NCBI RefSeq assembly: GCF_003672135.1
Contig: NC_039517.1
Coordinates: 8,773,475-8,837,474, forward strand
Origin: Ooceraea biroi
Taxonomy: Eukaryota; Arthropoda; Insecta; Hymenoptera; Formicidae
Direction of reading: 5' to 3'
Length of the DNA: 64,000 nt
Position 1 is the first letter of the stretch. Every line of letters starts with the position of its first letter. Below are positions 47,901 through 62,594 of this stretch, in pieces. The notes beneath the pieces are model-generated. The model saw nothing but the letters and a program-made list of their open reading frames with translations. It did not search any database and had not been told where the DNA came from. A program made the position numbers and the translations under genes.

Positions 47901-50900
47901 GATAGGCTAAAGAAACCTACGCATTTAACATCACTTAACGATAAATGCGACGCGAAAACGTACGACAGAGTAATGGGGTACACGTCTTGATACGACATAA
48001 GGCCATCCATTTATCGACGCATTAATTGAATATTAAAATCTTGTACGAAGTTAATGGCAACGTAATTACAAGAGTGCTTTCGGCCACGGCTGCATAATTA
48101 ACGGAGCGCTTTTGTAATAACAATTACGCGGGCGCACTTTGTCCCAACGGAGCATTCAAGACGGTTTCAGCGACCAGCTATTCTTCCGCGATTATTATCG
48201 GCGCGAGGAAAAGGCGGCCGCGCTGCATCTTACAGATACTACGAAGTCTAATTTAGCCCACTACGAATAACCGATATATCGATTTCATTGTGCAACCATT
48301 GAATGCCGACGCATAGGCTCGCGATGAAACTAAGCGCACGGGCTCGCCATTATTATCAGTGAACGGCTTAATAACACATGTCGCTATAATTAATTCGTGC
48401 GCTCGCGCTGATGATACATCAAAAATAGTAACGGTATTATCAGATCTGAAATGTGCAAACTCATTACGAATCGCTGATGAATTCCCGCGTGATTGTCAGT
48501 CCCGGTAATTACGAGATACGAGATACAATGCAGGCTCGGTTACGCCGATCATAATATCACGTTATAATGCCGCGATAATGATTTTTACATCGAACCGATA
48601 GCATCGCGCGGTCCGCTTCGCTTCGAGCGAAGCGAAGAGATCTGAAACGTTCGAATCCCACTTTCGGCGTTCACGATTCACAATCGACGGCATTTTCCGA
48701 CGGAAGAGGACGGTAATTCTGAGTTATGTCGAGCATTTCGCCAAAGATTACAAGTTATAAATGAGAACCATATATCGAGGGATTACATCCCGCTTGATGC
48801 GCTATTGAAAGAAGACCGGGCGGCCTGAGCAAACAAGTCGTCGGCAATTCGCCTTCAGGTCGCGCTTTGGCGCAGGAACAGTCCCTAATAAGGGATGATG
48901 CACGTCGATAGTGTGCGAACCCGCCGAAACGACATATGTTTGCGGTAATAATCGCGTAATTCATCGGTCTGTCAGAAATTACGTGCAGAAACACTGGCAA
49001 TTTTCCAGTTGCTGCTTTAAGCTTGTTTCCCGAGCTCGCATATTGAAATGTATCAGATGAGGGAAAATATACGACTTCTAATATACCCGTACACATTTCA
49101 TCGACATTCCTTTTTTATCTCATCACTTTCGGCAAGCGTGGCTTCAATGGCGGCGGAAATGCAATCGATAAAATCTAATTATTGGAAAAACTGCCAATCT
49201 GCTGAGCTTTCGAGTTTATCTGGTCAAAGGGAAATGGGTATAATACGGTGGTTTGAGTAAACTTGTCGTTTCCGCGGTATTGTGCACAATTCTGAGGATT
49301 AGTAAATATTTCACAAGTTCTTCAGAGATTATCTCCGAATTATCACACTTGCAAAAAATTGTTTTAGTGGGAAAACTCGCTGAATTCTCGCAAACGTGGA
49401 TAAAATTTTTTGCGTCGACTTCGCGTCGCGAAATGACGTTTCGGGATGCATCAGGAATGTTCTTTCATCCTGACAATTTATCGCGAAGTAAGCATTGCGT
49501 AACTAACGCGCCATAACTAAAGACGAGCCCCGCTCGGCACTCGACTCCACTCGAGCACAATATCGGGATGCCGTATTCGGAATAGCGTCTCCCGGGTTTA
49601 CGTTGGTAAAAGGGGCACGAATATTGTCAACGCTACGAGAACGATTCGACACGCGTTAACGGCGTCGCCGGGGGAACACGTTAAGTACTTACGTACGGAC
49701 CTTCTGCCCGCCGTTGTGCCATTCAAATCCCGTAAATAAATCGCACCAATCGGAGGGCCACCCGTTGTAATCGAATAGTCTCGTTCCCGATTTTTCATTA
49801 AATCCGTCGCCTTTCGGTTCATATCATCAAACTAAACGATAGGTGATCCAGAAGTCGTGACGCATTCGAATTCGTTGCGATTCTAAGCTTTGAATAAATT
49901 CCTATCCGAAAACAATATACAGGAAGCATTCTTGACCATCTGATTTTTGCATGCAAAAGAGAATGATTGATGTAAGTGGTAAATGTGTGATCGATACATC
50001 ACTGATATTTTATTATGCCATTTTATGACGCCACTGACGTAATGAACAAGCTGACAAGTGGGACACTTATGTATCTACGACAATGGGACATATTACCTCG
50101 TCCGATTTCAATGACGGCGGACGACGTCGTGTTCATGACGTGCAGTACGACGCGTTAGAAGTGTCAACCGCTGATAACGTGGCTCCGTGGGCGACATATT
50201 GGACGGACAGTAGATTCCGGGCGAGCCCGCGTTCGCCGGTTGCAAGCGAGATACGTCTGTCCACATAATTGCAAGATTGCTTGAAAAATTGCGATGGGAC
50301 CGATCGTCGTTAAGACATCTACACGTATATTACTACCTCTACCCTCTGACGTGATTAATCTCGATCGCAGGGGAAGAACTAATAAGAGTCAACCGTCGAT
50401 AGACATTGAAACATAAAAACTTTGTTTGATCTGCGCATCAATAAAAATAAGCATTTCACATGGCAATAAAAAATAATAATTTGCTCAACATACAAATTGC
50501 AAAATATTATCTGCATGTATGTATGTTGCCCTCAATTTCGATGCATCGATATCTGGCTCTTCTTCTACCATTAAGATTTTATATTCTGAAAAGCCTCCTC
50601 GTTTTTCTCAGTAATTAAATCTTTCGCTTCATTCTTTATCTTTGACCTACTACTTCATTTCTCTTCTTCATTTATGTGCGCAATTATGAAAGTAATCCGA
50701 GTCACGTATCTTACGTTCTGAAATAATTGTGAATCTTTTAATGGCTCTTTTATAATAATTTCATAAAATGTCAGGTACGATCAAAAAGTCACGAGAAAAG
50801 TTGCACGAAATCTAAAAAGATTGAGTAAAAGTATAATAGTGTAATTAATTGACCGACATCGGCTTGCAGATGAATATAATCACATCGAGCCCTGCCTTGA

Positions 50901-52600
50901 AAGTTTTAATTAACAACTCGAAAGTCACACAAAAATTATAATTATTTTTTTGCAGCGGAATATCTGATAAACCGCTAATGAGAAATATTAAAGCTCTCTA
51001 AGGGGAGTATTGTGCAATGGTTTTATATCATGCTTTCTCTACGAATTGTGCGGATTTCCTCCATTTTAATTATTCCTTCGTGGATAAGAGAAACCGCATA
51101 AAACTTCTGATTGTTTCGTGTTGATGCTATTTAAGGTATATCCGCGCTTTGAATATATGTGAAAAGAACAGAAAAAAGCATCTGCTATTTATCTCTTGCA
51201 CAATATAATTTCAGAAACGCGTTTCAATTACCGGAAACTTTATTAAAGCGAAAATTAACGAGTTAGCGATATTAATACATTTTGCGAACCGCATTACAGA
51301 GAAATGCGCGATATTGCGCGAGATAGGCAGATAACTCAATATAACCACGTGTGCATCGCAACTAACAAATTCACACGCCGCTATTTTACTCCTCGAAATA
51401 ACGCGATGTTCGACACCTTAAAAACGAGCGTTGATACCACACGTGTCATCGAGTCACCTCGCAAGCGTGGTCTAAATTACGGTAATAAATTCGCGATCAA
51501 ATAATTGCTGCGTCGCCGAATGTTGTTGCGTAATAACGAGCGCGATAATGCAATAATAACCTCACGCTAATTACATCATGGCCGTTAATGCCGTTACAGT
51601 AATTCCTATATATTCCTATTCCTCGGACGATCAATTGATGACTGTGTACGTTGGATGCGATCCACGCGCGTGGCCGCGCTTAATGTTAATAAGCTCGCTA
51701 ATAAGTATCGTCGATTAGCATAATTCTGTAATAATTCATCGCTGGATCGCGAGAACGAAGGTGCATCCCGATTTCGGTAAGCTTTCTGAAAGATGAATGC
51801 GATCACACAGGCCATTGGATGTTCACGCGGCGCGCGCCGTTTTCTGGCATCGTGTCGAACCTGTTTTTGTTAGAAACCACCAGGATATCTCTGCACGGCT
51901 CGTCGGCTATTAATCGTCGGTCCTTGACGATTCGATGGAGGATCCGACCAGTAGCTGGGCCCACGAATGTGTGTCGGGACCAGGCAAGCAAACACCTGGT
52001 ACTTGGTAAGCGCGCGACGTGCTTTCCAGCCACTCGGAAAATTGCCGTAAAATTGCCGCAAAAAGCGATATTTTATTCCTTTCATTGGCGACCGCCCCTA
52101 TATACAGTGCGTTTTCCTCTCGGGGATGTTTATGGGATTTTATAGACTCGTGTCGTGTAGTCTCTCTCCCCTTCTACGGGGATGTTGCGGGCTCTTGAAT
52201 ACGCGAATGAACGTGCACCTGGATGGAATGATAATGATTCCGATCACAGTGGTCCGATATGTCCTCCAAGTCCTGGTGAATCTCAAGGGCTCACGGAGAA
52301 TTCCGACGATAATGGCTTAAGAATTTTAATATCTACGCAAGGTTAAGTCAGTAGATATTAGTCGAGTTGTTCGAAATGTTCGAGTACATATCTCGCATTT
52401 GTTAACGAATTCATCATCAAAATTCAGAATAAATTCTAAAACACTCTGTACTTTTTGTATTTTTTGTAACATTTGATAATCCAGTTGTTGGTAAATTCAT
52501 TCATTTTGTGAATCGTCATGTCAATATTTAACTGTGTAATACTTATATAATATTTCGAAGAAAATAAATTTGTAATTAGCGAAAATATCGATTATCAATA
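45000..52600. other. Gene-free stretch downstream of spatacsin
   Basis: No frame here has homology I recognise, splice-linked exons or sensible composition. The longest open frame (46386-46934, plus) is low-complexity and runs through CACACA and AT runs, so it is probably chance. From about 47,000 GC content rises and motifs such as AATTA and GATAAT recur, which would suit regulatory DNA or introns of a gene outside the window, but this is only an impression. A 9-bp hairpin (CGCTTCGCT, loop TCG, AGCGAAGCG) lies at 48614-48634. Confidence 0.5.
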
Positions 52601-54391
52601 GCGAAAAATTCTTTTTATATATTCAGCATTATGATATTACAGTCTCATATATTCAGTATTATGAGATCATTGATATTTAAATTTTCCTTTTCAATATTCC
52701 CGATGTTTCCGTTAGCATTTATAATTTTTGTATTGTCACGATTGGCAAACGGGTGCTGCAGCTGTTGCATGAAAATTATTATGCAAACATTGCTGAAATA
52801 TTCTTTGCTAGCCTGATTGTACGTTGTCGATGCTGAAAGACAAATAGTGCTGATGAAAACAATGGCGCTATTCAGTGCAACTATAGAGAGCACAAGTTTG
52901 GTTTTCTTCGCACATTTTTTTTATACAACACTAATTCTTTTAGCAACAGTTTACTCTCTCTTCAATCTTAAAACAGCAAGAAAAGATTTTTATAGGTCAT
53001 ATTTTCAATATACAGCTCCGTAAAAAACTAATATAAAAATTATATAATAAAAAGTAGAAGCTAAAAGTTAAGATCACATAGTTAAGGATTAATAACATCA
53101 ACTTGTAAGAGAGCAATGTTTAAAACTTTCACGTGGAAAATGGGAATCTACAGTATCGATGGAATAGAAAATATCTTCCAAATTTTATGATGCTTCCACA
53201 CAAAGCGTATTTTAGAAAAAAAAATAGTAAAAAGAAATTTAAGTTTTTGATCTTAATCTTCTATATTTGGCTAAGTTTCATCATATATTTGTGCTGAATA
53301 TTTTTCGTTCTCATGATATTCCCTCAGATTCACCAAACTTAAAGTTGATAACTTTTATCGTACAGATCAATCGAATTGTGCGACCGGATGTATTGACCGA
53401 GAGTTTCGTTCTTTTCACAGTGCCTTTTCAGAGGACCTGGCCCTTTCAATCGCGACGATAACGCGATTATTGCGAGAGGACAATGCCCTGAACGCGGCAG
53501 TGGTATCCTTAATCAGGAGGCGTCTTCGGTCAGTTATTATCCCGACACGCGTGTATTATGCGTCGACACGTGGTCGGAAGCGCAATGGCATCGTGCGCGC
53601 AACGAAGTTAAATCACAATCTACGTGCATTGTCCGGCGCGGACGGCGAAACGAAACAAGGTTTGATCATCGGCGGGAAAACGGGCGGAACAGTTTAACGA
53701 AGTTTTCGAGCAATCGTCCCCAAGAGAAGCCGACTTTGATGAGACTTCTAGGCCCACCCTTTACCAGAGCGCTGTCCTGAGAAAATCCGCCTTGTCGCCG
53801 CCTGTTCTCCCTTCAAGAATTCGTCGAAAGCCTCCCCCAATCCGTCAATCATCGTTCGTGAATTTTTTATTAATTTCTCATCATGTAGAATTCTACTTTC
53901 AGTCTTATCTTTCCTGGTAGATAGCTATTAAATGATATAAAATAATTTGAGGCTTGCAATTCACTTCCCATAACACTACAGCCAAGTGGCTTTTTTCTTT
54001 CTTCTTTCTTTTCAATTAATCACCAGTACAATAAGTTAGTATTTGGAATATGAGGATAATTGGTGGCTGGTGACGACGCGGCCAACGATCGAGAATAGGG
54101 CAGCCTTTTTTATTAGTCCCTTCCCACGAACCGTGATGAATCTATAAAACATCCGCCGGGAAAGGGGATGCCAGTAAAATTCGGAGCGGAAAGGATATCG
54201 CTGGCGTTGCCTCGTCATCCGAAGTTCATTTTTCGCGAAGCCACTTAGAAGGGAAGCGAACGGAACGGTTTTCAGGGGATTAGATGCGTCGTTAAAACCA
54301 GTGCGATAAAATACGCGTCTTTTGCCGCGCTTCTCATCCACTTCATGAGATATAAAAGCTATTGTAATTACTATTTCCAATTTCTCTACTT

Positions 54392-54414
54392 TCTCTCTCT
54401 CTCTCTCTCTCTCT
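54392..54414. repeat. (CT)n microsatellite
   Basis: Pure CT dinucleotide run of about 23 bp. Confidence 0.9.
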
Positions 54415-57400
54415 GTCTCAATGCATAGATTTTCTTGCATTTTCATATTTTCATGTTAATTGTTCTATGTGTTCCTTACGCCATGCAAGTATACGGTGAA
54501 GTACCCATGTGGAGCTATCAGAGTCACGTGCGAAGGATCTTGTGATTCTTAAGTTTCGCAATTAAGCTGCTCTTCCTTCATGCAGAGAGCTTATTTGGAA
54601 GATAATGAGAACATTGTTTCGCCAACATTGGCGAAACTTTACTGCGATGGCTATGAGCGTACCTGAGAAACGTGCAATATTCCCGACCGGATCTCCAGGG
54701 TGCAACAACAGAACCGACGGGAACCAGCAACGTTCTACAATAATCTCGAGTGTCTTATCGTTACTTTGAAACAGTCCATTCCGACGGACTAAATTCTCCC
54801 TTGCCTGCGAAAAAGCTCCCTCTTCATACGTAATCCGCCTTTCGCGTCGGTGGCAGAGGGTTTAAAATATACACAAGAAATCGCATGGCACTCTCTCAAT
54901 GTAATCCTCCTTCTTTGGTTGAAAAAGTAAGTAACCGTGTTTTCTTTCGCTCTATCCTCAAAGTTCTTCTTTTTGCGCGGAGTGGTTTTACGAAATTATC
55001 GTGTGTCTCGCGTCATTTCGTATGCGCGCCGCCTTTCGTATATGCGTAAAAAAATAAAACTGTATTTTTAGATTAAAAAACTGTTGATCTCTCTCAAAAT
55101 AAAGGGCAGCGGCGATCAGCAGAGGTATTTCATTGAGAATTGAGAACAATTTAATGAAACATATCGTAAAATTAAACAAATCAACTTCCCAATATTTCCA
55201 GTAACAAGAGAATGCAAGTTATTAGTGGAACTATATTTTATTATACTCGTATCTATGAAGAATTCATAAACAGAGAAGAAAGCATGTAAAATGTAGAACG
55301 TTCCATACGCATGCCAATTTCCATTAAAATCAGAATTCGCGAATTCTCGACGTTCCTCAATGGAAGACAAGCACAACGGTTCTCTCAATGGTCGTAGCTA
55401 TAATGGTCGAAGCGAACAAAAATCCGAGCGATGATTCGATTTACTTCGGCGGTCTGTATTATCCTAACCGGCGAGCGTTCTCGTGCGAAATGGTATTAGC
55501 ATAAATTCATTCGTTCCGTTATTTCTGAAAGAGAGGGAAATGCGCTTAGCTGCTCCTTCATCCGCGACGGCGTACCTTTCAGACCTCTTAGTGTTTGACG
55601 AGCCCGGACGAGTCATTACGACTCATGATACTCTCACCATGGATCCCGCTGCGAACCGATCGATCGTCGTGCGATTCACGTTGCTCGACAAACCATGCGG
55701 TGTCTGTGAATCCTCAAAGGAAGACGGAGAAGAGAACGAAACTGACTGCTGCTTTCATGTGGAATCCCTCGGCGCGTGTCAAAACATAAATACCTAAACT
55801 TAAAGAAACGAGGGAGAACGAGAGACGAGAAGTTTATGAATGAGAAATGTAAAACAAGGAGGATCTTACTACTCTCAGTAAATTGTTTTAAAAGGAATTA
55901 AGCACAAAGAAAAGAAAGAAAATAAAATAACATCACAGCAGTAATAAAGTGACGCAAGTAATAAAAGTAGAATATACAATTATATTGAAATAAAATATAA
56001 AAGAATAAAAATGTAAAAAGAAAGAAAGTTTAATGGAGACTGAAAAAAAGCGAGGAAAAAAGGAAAATGGTTAATCGGCAAAATAGGGAGAAAGAAGAGA
56101 AAAGGAGGGAGGGGTATCCCTCCTGCATGCGGAATAAAGCGCGCGTAACACGGGTGAAATTACCGAATGATCTACGCTAGGATGATCCTACCGCCACGGG
56201 ATCGGTCATTGTTGTCGACAATGCAGCGGGAAACAATGCTGCAACGTCGCCGACAAAAGAACATCGATGCACTTTCGCTTTTGCGCCAGACAAAACTCGG
56301 TAATGTACTTCGCACTTGGCTTGTGACTGGTTAATTTAAGATATAAATGGAAATAAAAAAAAAACAAAAAACAGCAATCTACCATTAAACTCATCAGATT
56401 CATTTAAACTTGTATGTTTTACTATTCTTTTTTTATTATCTTGTCTACTTTATTATACATTTAGACTGTGCTTTTTCAGATTAATGTGGCCACGCTAACT
56501 ATCATATTACCTCAAGTTGCAGAATGATCGATCCGCAGAAAATGAAAGTAGCCAAATTCCTATCCAGGACAGCTCCAAAGTTTCAAACGAAACGTAGAAG
56601 AACCAAGAAGTTTTCTTATTAGAGAAATCCGTTGCAAGTGTCCATAAGCACCAAGCCGGTGGCCATGGAAGATGTCTTTAATCGCCGAAATGCTACACAT
56701 ACTCAATGAACATACATACTCAACTAAGAAGAAAAAAAAGGAGAAGAGAACAAAATAAGAATTTTATTAAAAGAAGCCTCTAACGAGATTTTCAGATCGA
56801 TGAGGGCATAATTACGATAAATAAGAGATATACTATGAGCGAGAAAGAATTTTTCTTTTCGCTAATGACATACCTACCGTCTACCCTCGATCGTGGCAAA
56901 TAAGGGTTCTCATAAAAAAAGGGAAAAGGAAAAAAGGAGAAAGAAGAAGATCGCCCGAAGAAAATAAATAAGTAAGAACGGTTCTCGGACCTTTCGCAAG
57001 ACCACAACGACATCGAATTTCTGGAACAGTTAATACTTCCGAGTTAATTCTTTCCCAGCGCGACCACGGAAGTTACTCTATCGAATCGGAGAAACTTTCG
57101 ACCTCGTGGAAACTTCGAAATCGCCATATATCCGCTTGGAGTCCGTGGTGTATTCGTCGAATCTGGAAAGAGCAGTAGTTACTTTCAGGGAAAGTCCTCA
57201 CGTCACGACTTTCGTCACTTGCGAGAAACAAATTCGTTGTTCTACGAACACGCAATGGTCGATAACGAAACAGCTGTCAGCGATGATGAACAATTTCAAT
57301 GGAATTTCACATCACCGGTTTCAACGCTATAGCAAATCCTGTGCTTTTTGGAACAGTCGCAAGCAATCATGTAAAGAGATAACGTTCACAAACGCAGCTA

Positions 57401-60400
57401 ACTCAACTGGAAGTATCTCCCTTGGCTCGTCAGGCTTGCCTCACCGAAAAACAAACCTTCCCGTAGCTGCACTTATTTTCCGGAAAGGATTGAGTGGCTC
57501 CTCGTCGGAGTGCATCGACGCAAGTAAAGCAAATTGTCGCAGCCGATCGGCAGCGCAGTGGCCTTTGTGCGCCGCGTCGACAATGCGACGGGGAAGAAGG
57601 AAAGATCCTTACGGCCCTCACGATCGTAAAGGATTTTTGCGAGTCCTCGCCCTTTTGACTATGGCCGAATTACTTGCCCGACGTGGCAGCAATGGAAAAT
57701 ATCCGAAATCGTATTTGCCATTCCCATGATCATATCCATCGGTGCCGCTCTTTTTCTCCTCCTTCCTTTCACAGATGACCAACGGCGTGGGTTGTTCGAC
57801 TCGAATGGGATGCTCCTTTGTGCGCTCGCATTCTACGCGGAGAATGTACCGTTTTTTTTTCTCCGCCGAGTGAAATGAGTCATGATCTAATTTCCGAAGT
57901 TCTACCTCGGAGATAGCACTCGGGTAGCGGCAGCAGGGGAGAGAAGGGCGACGCTGCATGAAAGGAGTAAGGACTCTTACTCAATAAAGCGGAGTTTACC
58001 GAGGACATCAATGTCTCCACCGAGCATCTCTCGTGTGTACACATATCAGGAAAGAAAGCCAGATTCGATCTTCCTTGATCTTCGATCGAGATCGACATTT
58101 GTGGACATGGAGGTATCCAAAAGACGGGATTAAGGGTTTCGATAGATCGCGTACAAGGCAGCGTAAGGGTTATTGTCTACTATTTTTATTATGTTACGCT
58201 TTATCGCGTTTATCTCATAGGATCCTGCGTTTTGTGATCCATCCACGATCCTCTTTTTGTCACCGAATGTTAGCGCGAGGTAAATTTACTGGCTATCAGT
58301 ATGTAAAATCTTTCGCGATAATCTGCCATGAGATTTGAACAACGGTAATAATTCATGGCGCTACACCGGTGTCAGTGAAGTAAATATAATATTTCATATG
58401 AATCTAAAAACTTTAAGATAGATAACCATGAGTTTTTCCATAGATAACCATTGTTCCACAATTCTAGAGATAACTGTAACAATAGTTTAAACGTACGCAG
58501 TTACGCACGTTACGCAGTAATGAGTTTTTATTTATCTAACATTTATTTGAGAGCAATGTTAATACTGCAACATCAGCACTGATACGAGACTCAAGATAAC
58601 GAAATACATATATAAAATCCACGTCGAGTTGTTACTGTTTAGTCGATACCCGGGGAATTTGATTTGTCAAAACGGAGATTTTGCGGATGACTTTTATTCG
58701 ATTAGACGCGAATGCGAAAAGTTCGCGGCAGAATCTCTCATGATGCATGACAGTTCGCAGGCGAAACTTTCAGCACAGCGGCAGCCGCGATCGATTGAAA
58801 AATGGCGACACGAATATACGAGTTGTCGACCAAGATTGGCATCAATCGTGAATTTCGTTGGACTCGTGTTACAGCGCTGGAGCTGAAATGAGATTTATCT
58901 CGAAGACCGATGGAAGGTACCTACCACATATTTTTCCTGCGCGACGCGCAGAATTTTTAGTATGCTCCACGATATAATACCCGCAAAACTTTCTTCGAGG
59001 GTCGTGCCACGTATTTCACTCGAAATATTGAACGCGAAAACACGGAATCGTTCAGTCCAATCGGAGTTATCGTTCGACATATCCACTCTAACTGTTGCAC
59101 ACTCGAAAAAAAGGCAAGAATCATTTTTCGGAGTAGTTTTGGTTTTCACTTGGTTCAGCGGTAAAATATCATCGGAATGGCGGAGGTAGTTTTCCGAGCA
59201 AAAATTCAAGCAATCAAGTACCACACCGTAAAAATGACAAGTGACTCGCTGATATGAGAAAACGAGAGAAAATGTAAGGGAAGGCGAGAAGTCGAAATGC
59301 GATTTACGGAAGTTGAGGATGGAAGTTCTCCCTTCCGGCTCGTTAAGCCGTCAGTTCCAGCGTCGCCTGTAGTTCCTTGAAGTTTCGCGTTGGTTTTTGA
59401 GAAAAGAAACGACGTTTGCGTAATATATTCGCCGACGTTTACGTAATCCCATTTAATCTCATTATGTAAAAATGCTTAATGTTCGAAGAGCAATTGTCGT
59501 CAAAACGATCGTGCGGATGCCCGACTATCTGTAACTTCAAGATAAAATTTATTTTTTGTTCGAAACTTCCAAAGTGACGTACCGCTTCCGTTTACCACCG
59601 ACGTTTTCAAATATTTAGATTGACTGCAGTCTGGAGCATTTAGCCCGCGTTTTGCAAGACTTGCCACTGACGATATTGCTTCGCAGTCGGATATCTTGAA
59701 AGTTCCATAACAGAGATGAGTTCACCCGGCTAAGCCGCGCTATATATGTGTGTAACGACGATTATCTCGATGTTTCTGTGAGAAACATCTTCAGTCAACG
59801 TTTGGATTCCTCCATCAATCTTTGCATTACGCATAAAATATAATCCATGATCATTTAGAAATTTTACTATGAATTTTATATCATTATTTGTCATCAAAGT
59901 TTCATCTCGAAATTAGCTGTTGGCAAGTTCTATCATGATCATACCAAAGAATCATGCCGAGCTTTTCGACGCAGATCGCTTTGGTCTAATTAGTTCTGAA
60001 CATCAACCGATGCTGGATTTCCTGTCGGAGTCGAAAGCATCTCGTGCCAAAACCGAATTGAAAATTATCTCCCACTGCTCCGCGCTTAACAGGTTTGATG
60101 TAAATGTAAGAGTATCAATTACAAAAGGGAGAAACTTGGAGAAGATAATTTCCGATTTAAGATTATGCACCATCCTTGACTCACAATGTAATTTCATAAA
60201 GATGTATATTATATAGATATAACATTCTTCTTCTCATACAACTACTAACGTATTATGTAACGAGCATTAAAGATAAATTCCTTCCTTCCTTTAAACCCTT
60301 TATCCTTAATTCTCGATTATAGAATAGTTAATATCTTGTTAGTATAAAAGAGTACCTTGTTTCAAATTGTAATTATATTGACGCTCTAGGACGTGCGCTG

Positions 60401-61718
60401 TGCTTCGCTATGGCTGCTGCCGATTGAACATCACGACGTTTCGATGCTCTCGGCAATATTGCCGCTTTTGAGATCTCGCTCTCGAAACGGAAATTCTTGG
60501 TACTCATGGCCACAAAGATTGGGCAACGATCGGAGCCACATGAGGGTAGTCACGCCCCGGATAAAAGGAAGCGACCAATAGGACGAGACCAGGTAGAGGG
60601 TTGTGCACGAAATTAAAATATCCTTCCTACGTAATGACGCGAGAGATACGCCGGTAACGATACACGTGGGTCCGTAGGACCAGGACTACGCTTCTAGTCC
60701 GAGTAGTTCCCTTTGCGACGGGAAGGGTGGTCCCGGCTCCCAATCCCTCATCGAAGGGTTCAGCAGGCATCCCCTTGGAATCGCGGATCCGGCGGACATA
60801 TGCTGGCGCAAAGGGGGAGAGAAGCGTTATTGTATTATTCACGACTCTAGGCCCTGTAAGATAACATTACTGTGATTTTTAATAGGACGCGAGGACGCGC
60901 GAGGGTGCGGAGGTATATGACCCTCCATATAATGGGATTAGTGTTGTTAGGGGTTTAAAATCGCGGCTATGTTTTCTCCATTCCGCCGGCGCGCGCTAAA
61001 TAATGCGCTACATTATCCGCCAATATCGAGAGATTATTCTTAGGATTATCGCATTCGCGATGTAAATCGATCATCAACGGTGGTATACGCAAAGTATAGA
61101 AAGATAAGAAAATTCTAATAACTAATAAACTTAATAGAGAGAACATTAAGAGAGCTTCTCTCTTGGAAGCAAGCTTAAAATAAAGGCAAGAATGTTTTGC
61201 ATCTAATTAAACGGCTTATTAATGGATTAATAAATGAGATTCAGTTATGTTATAATATGTTTGAAAACATATCAATATTTTTATATTGACAGATTTTTAA
61301 ACTCTTATTTAATATAACAAACACTATATTTTTACTTGCAACATGTATCATCACGTTACATCGTTGGAAAACACATTTCTCCCAATCACAAAGCGATCAT
61401 CAGGTCTCTCTCACTGTTAAGCACGTTACAATGGGCGCAACGTCGCGCGCAATTAATTTTCAGGCGCATCGACAGGTGTAGTCGGTACGGAGTCGTTCGC
61501 ACGAGGATACGCTCGCGCGATGACGAAGCTGAAACTTGTGAAAGTGGATATATTCGAAACGGCGTTTCATGTTGAACATCAATTTTCCGCTTTGTGAGCG
61601 CATCGTACACGGCCTCGCTTATTGCCCGACCCGCTCGATAAATTACCGCAACGGCTAATCAAGAAATTAATCGCGCATGTGGAAGTCGAACGGGCGGCGT
61701 ATGGAAATGTTGCTGCTC

Positions 61719-61730
<12 letters not shown>

Positions 61731-61758
<28 letters not shown>
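61731..61758. repeat. (CT)n microsatellite
   Basis: Pure CT dinucleotide run of about 28 bp with CTCTCTGTC-type flanks on both sides. Confidence 0.9.
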
Positions 61759-61761
<3 letters not shown>

Positions 61762-62562
61762 TCTCTGTCCGTTAATACACTTCGTTAGAACGCGACGACG
61801 AATTTGACAGGAAATCTCGATGCGAATACGTTACGAGGATATCGTATGTCTCTACTCAAATTTCAGATGTGCAAATTCCATGAATAGTAATTAGATTTTC
61901 ATCCGCGTGAATCAACGTTGCATTGGATCCTGAGCCTAAAATTGCAAGGACACATTTTTTTATATACTACGTTTTATTAATACATTTACATGTACATACA
62001 TTTACGTGAAAATTTAATTTTTTGAGTTTCACGATCTCTCAGGAAGTAAAACTCATTTGTTCAGCTTCAATGAGATTAAAATCCCGAATAGAATTTCATA
62101 AAAACGGATTAGGAATGGATAATGCTACAGAAATGCGATAAAAATAACTTTTGAATAATTCTGCGTCGGAATCCTATCAAAATGACATCACAGTGGAATC
62201 CAATAAAATATGCTGCCAATTCCTGCAAAAATGCTTTTTGATGATCCTACGTATTCACCGGTCAACATAGTCGGACTATAAAACTACCCGACGAATCTCG
62301 TATTCCGCAGTTCTCTCGCCATTTTTCTCTCGTTATCCTCGCATCAGTGATTCTTATTTCTATCCCCTGAGGGGTTTCATCAGCGTGATACACTCGAGGA
62401 TGCAAATTCTCCTAACCGAAGTGGAAGAAGACAGGAGCAAGCAAGAGAGATAAAACCGAGCAGGTCTCAGTTTCTAAGGCGAATCCGAGATTTGATTTGA
62501 GCCTCCTGAGCTGCTCGAATATCGACCCACGACGAGAAACGGACTTACGTTTCGTCGCTCGG

Positions 62563-62594
62563 AGACGACAACGACGACGACGTCGACGACGACG
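62563..62594. repeat. (GAC)n repeat with a GTCGAC centre
   Basis: GACGACAACGACGACGACG then TCGACGACGACGG: trinucleotide repeat whose middle is a short palindrome. Confidence 0.85.

Noticed and set aside
48590..48670. GTTCGAATCCC resembles a tRNA box B
   Set aside because: The flanking bases do not form a T stem and no box A or acceptor stem is found upstream.
52631..53023. Two consecutive hydrophobic frames that might be a receptor relic
   Set aside because: Separated by a stop, no OR motif (HACGQ, TAGK, FCYIGE) in any frame; the T-rich composition alone explains the hydrophobicity.
54036..54446. 136-codon open frame on the minus strand
   Set aside because: Begins in the CT microsatellite (RERERE) and shows no domain.
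57106..57729. 207-codon open frame on the plus strand
   Set aside because: Long, but no recognised domain or splice-linked exon, and a composition rich in Ser/Arg without structure; not enough to call a gene.
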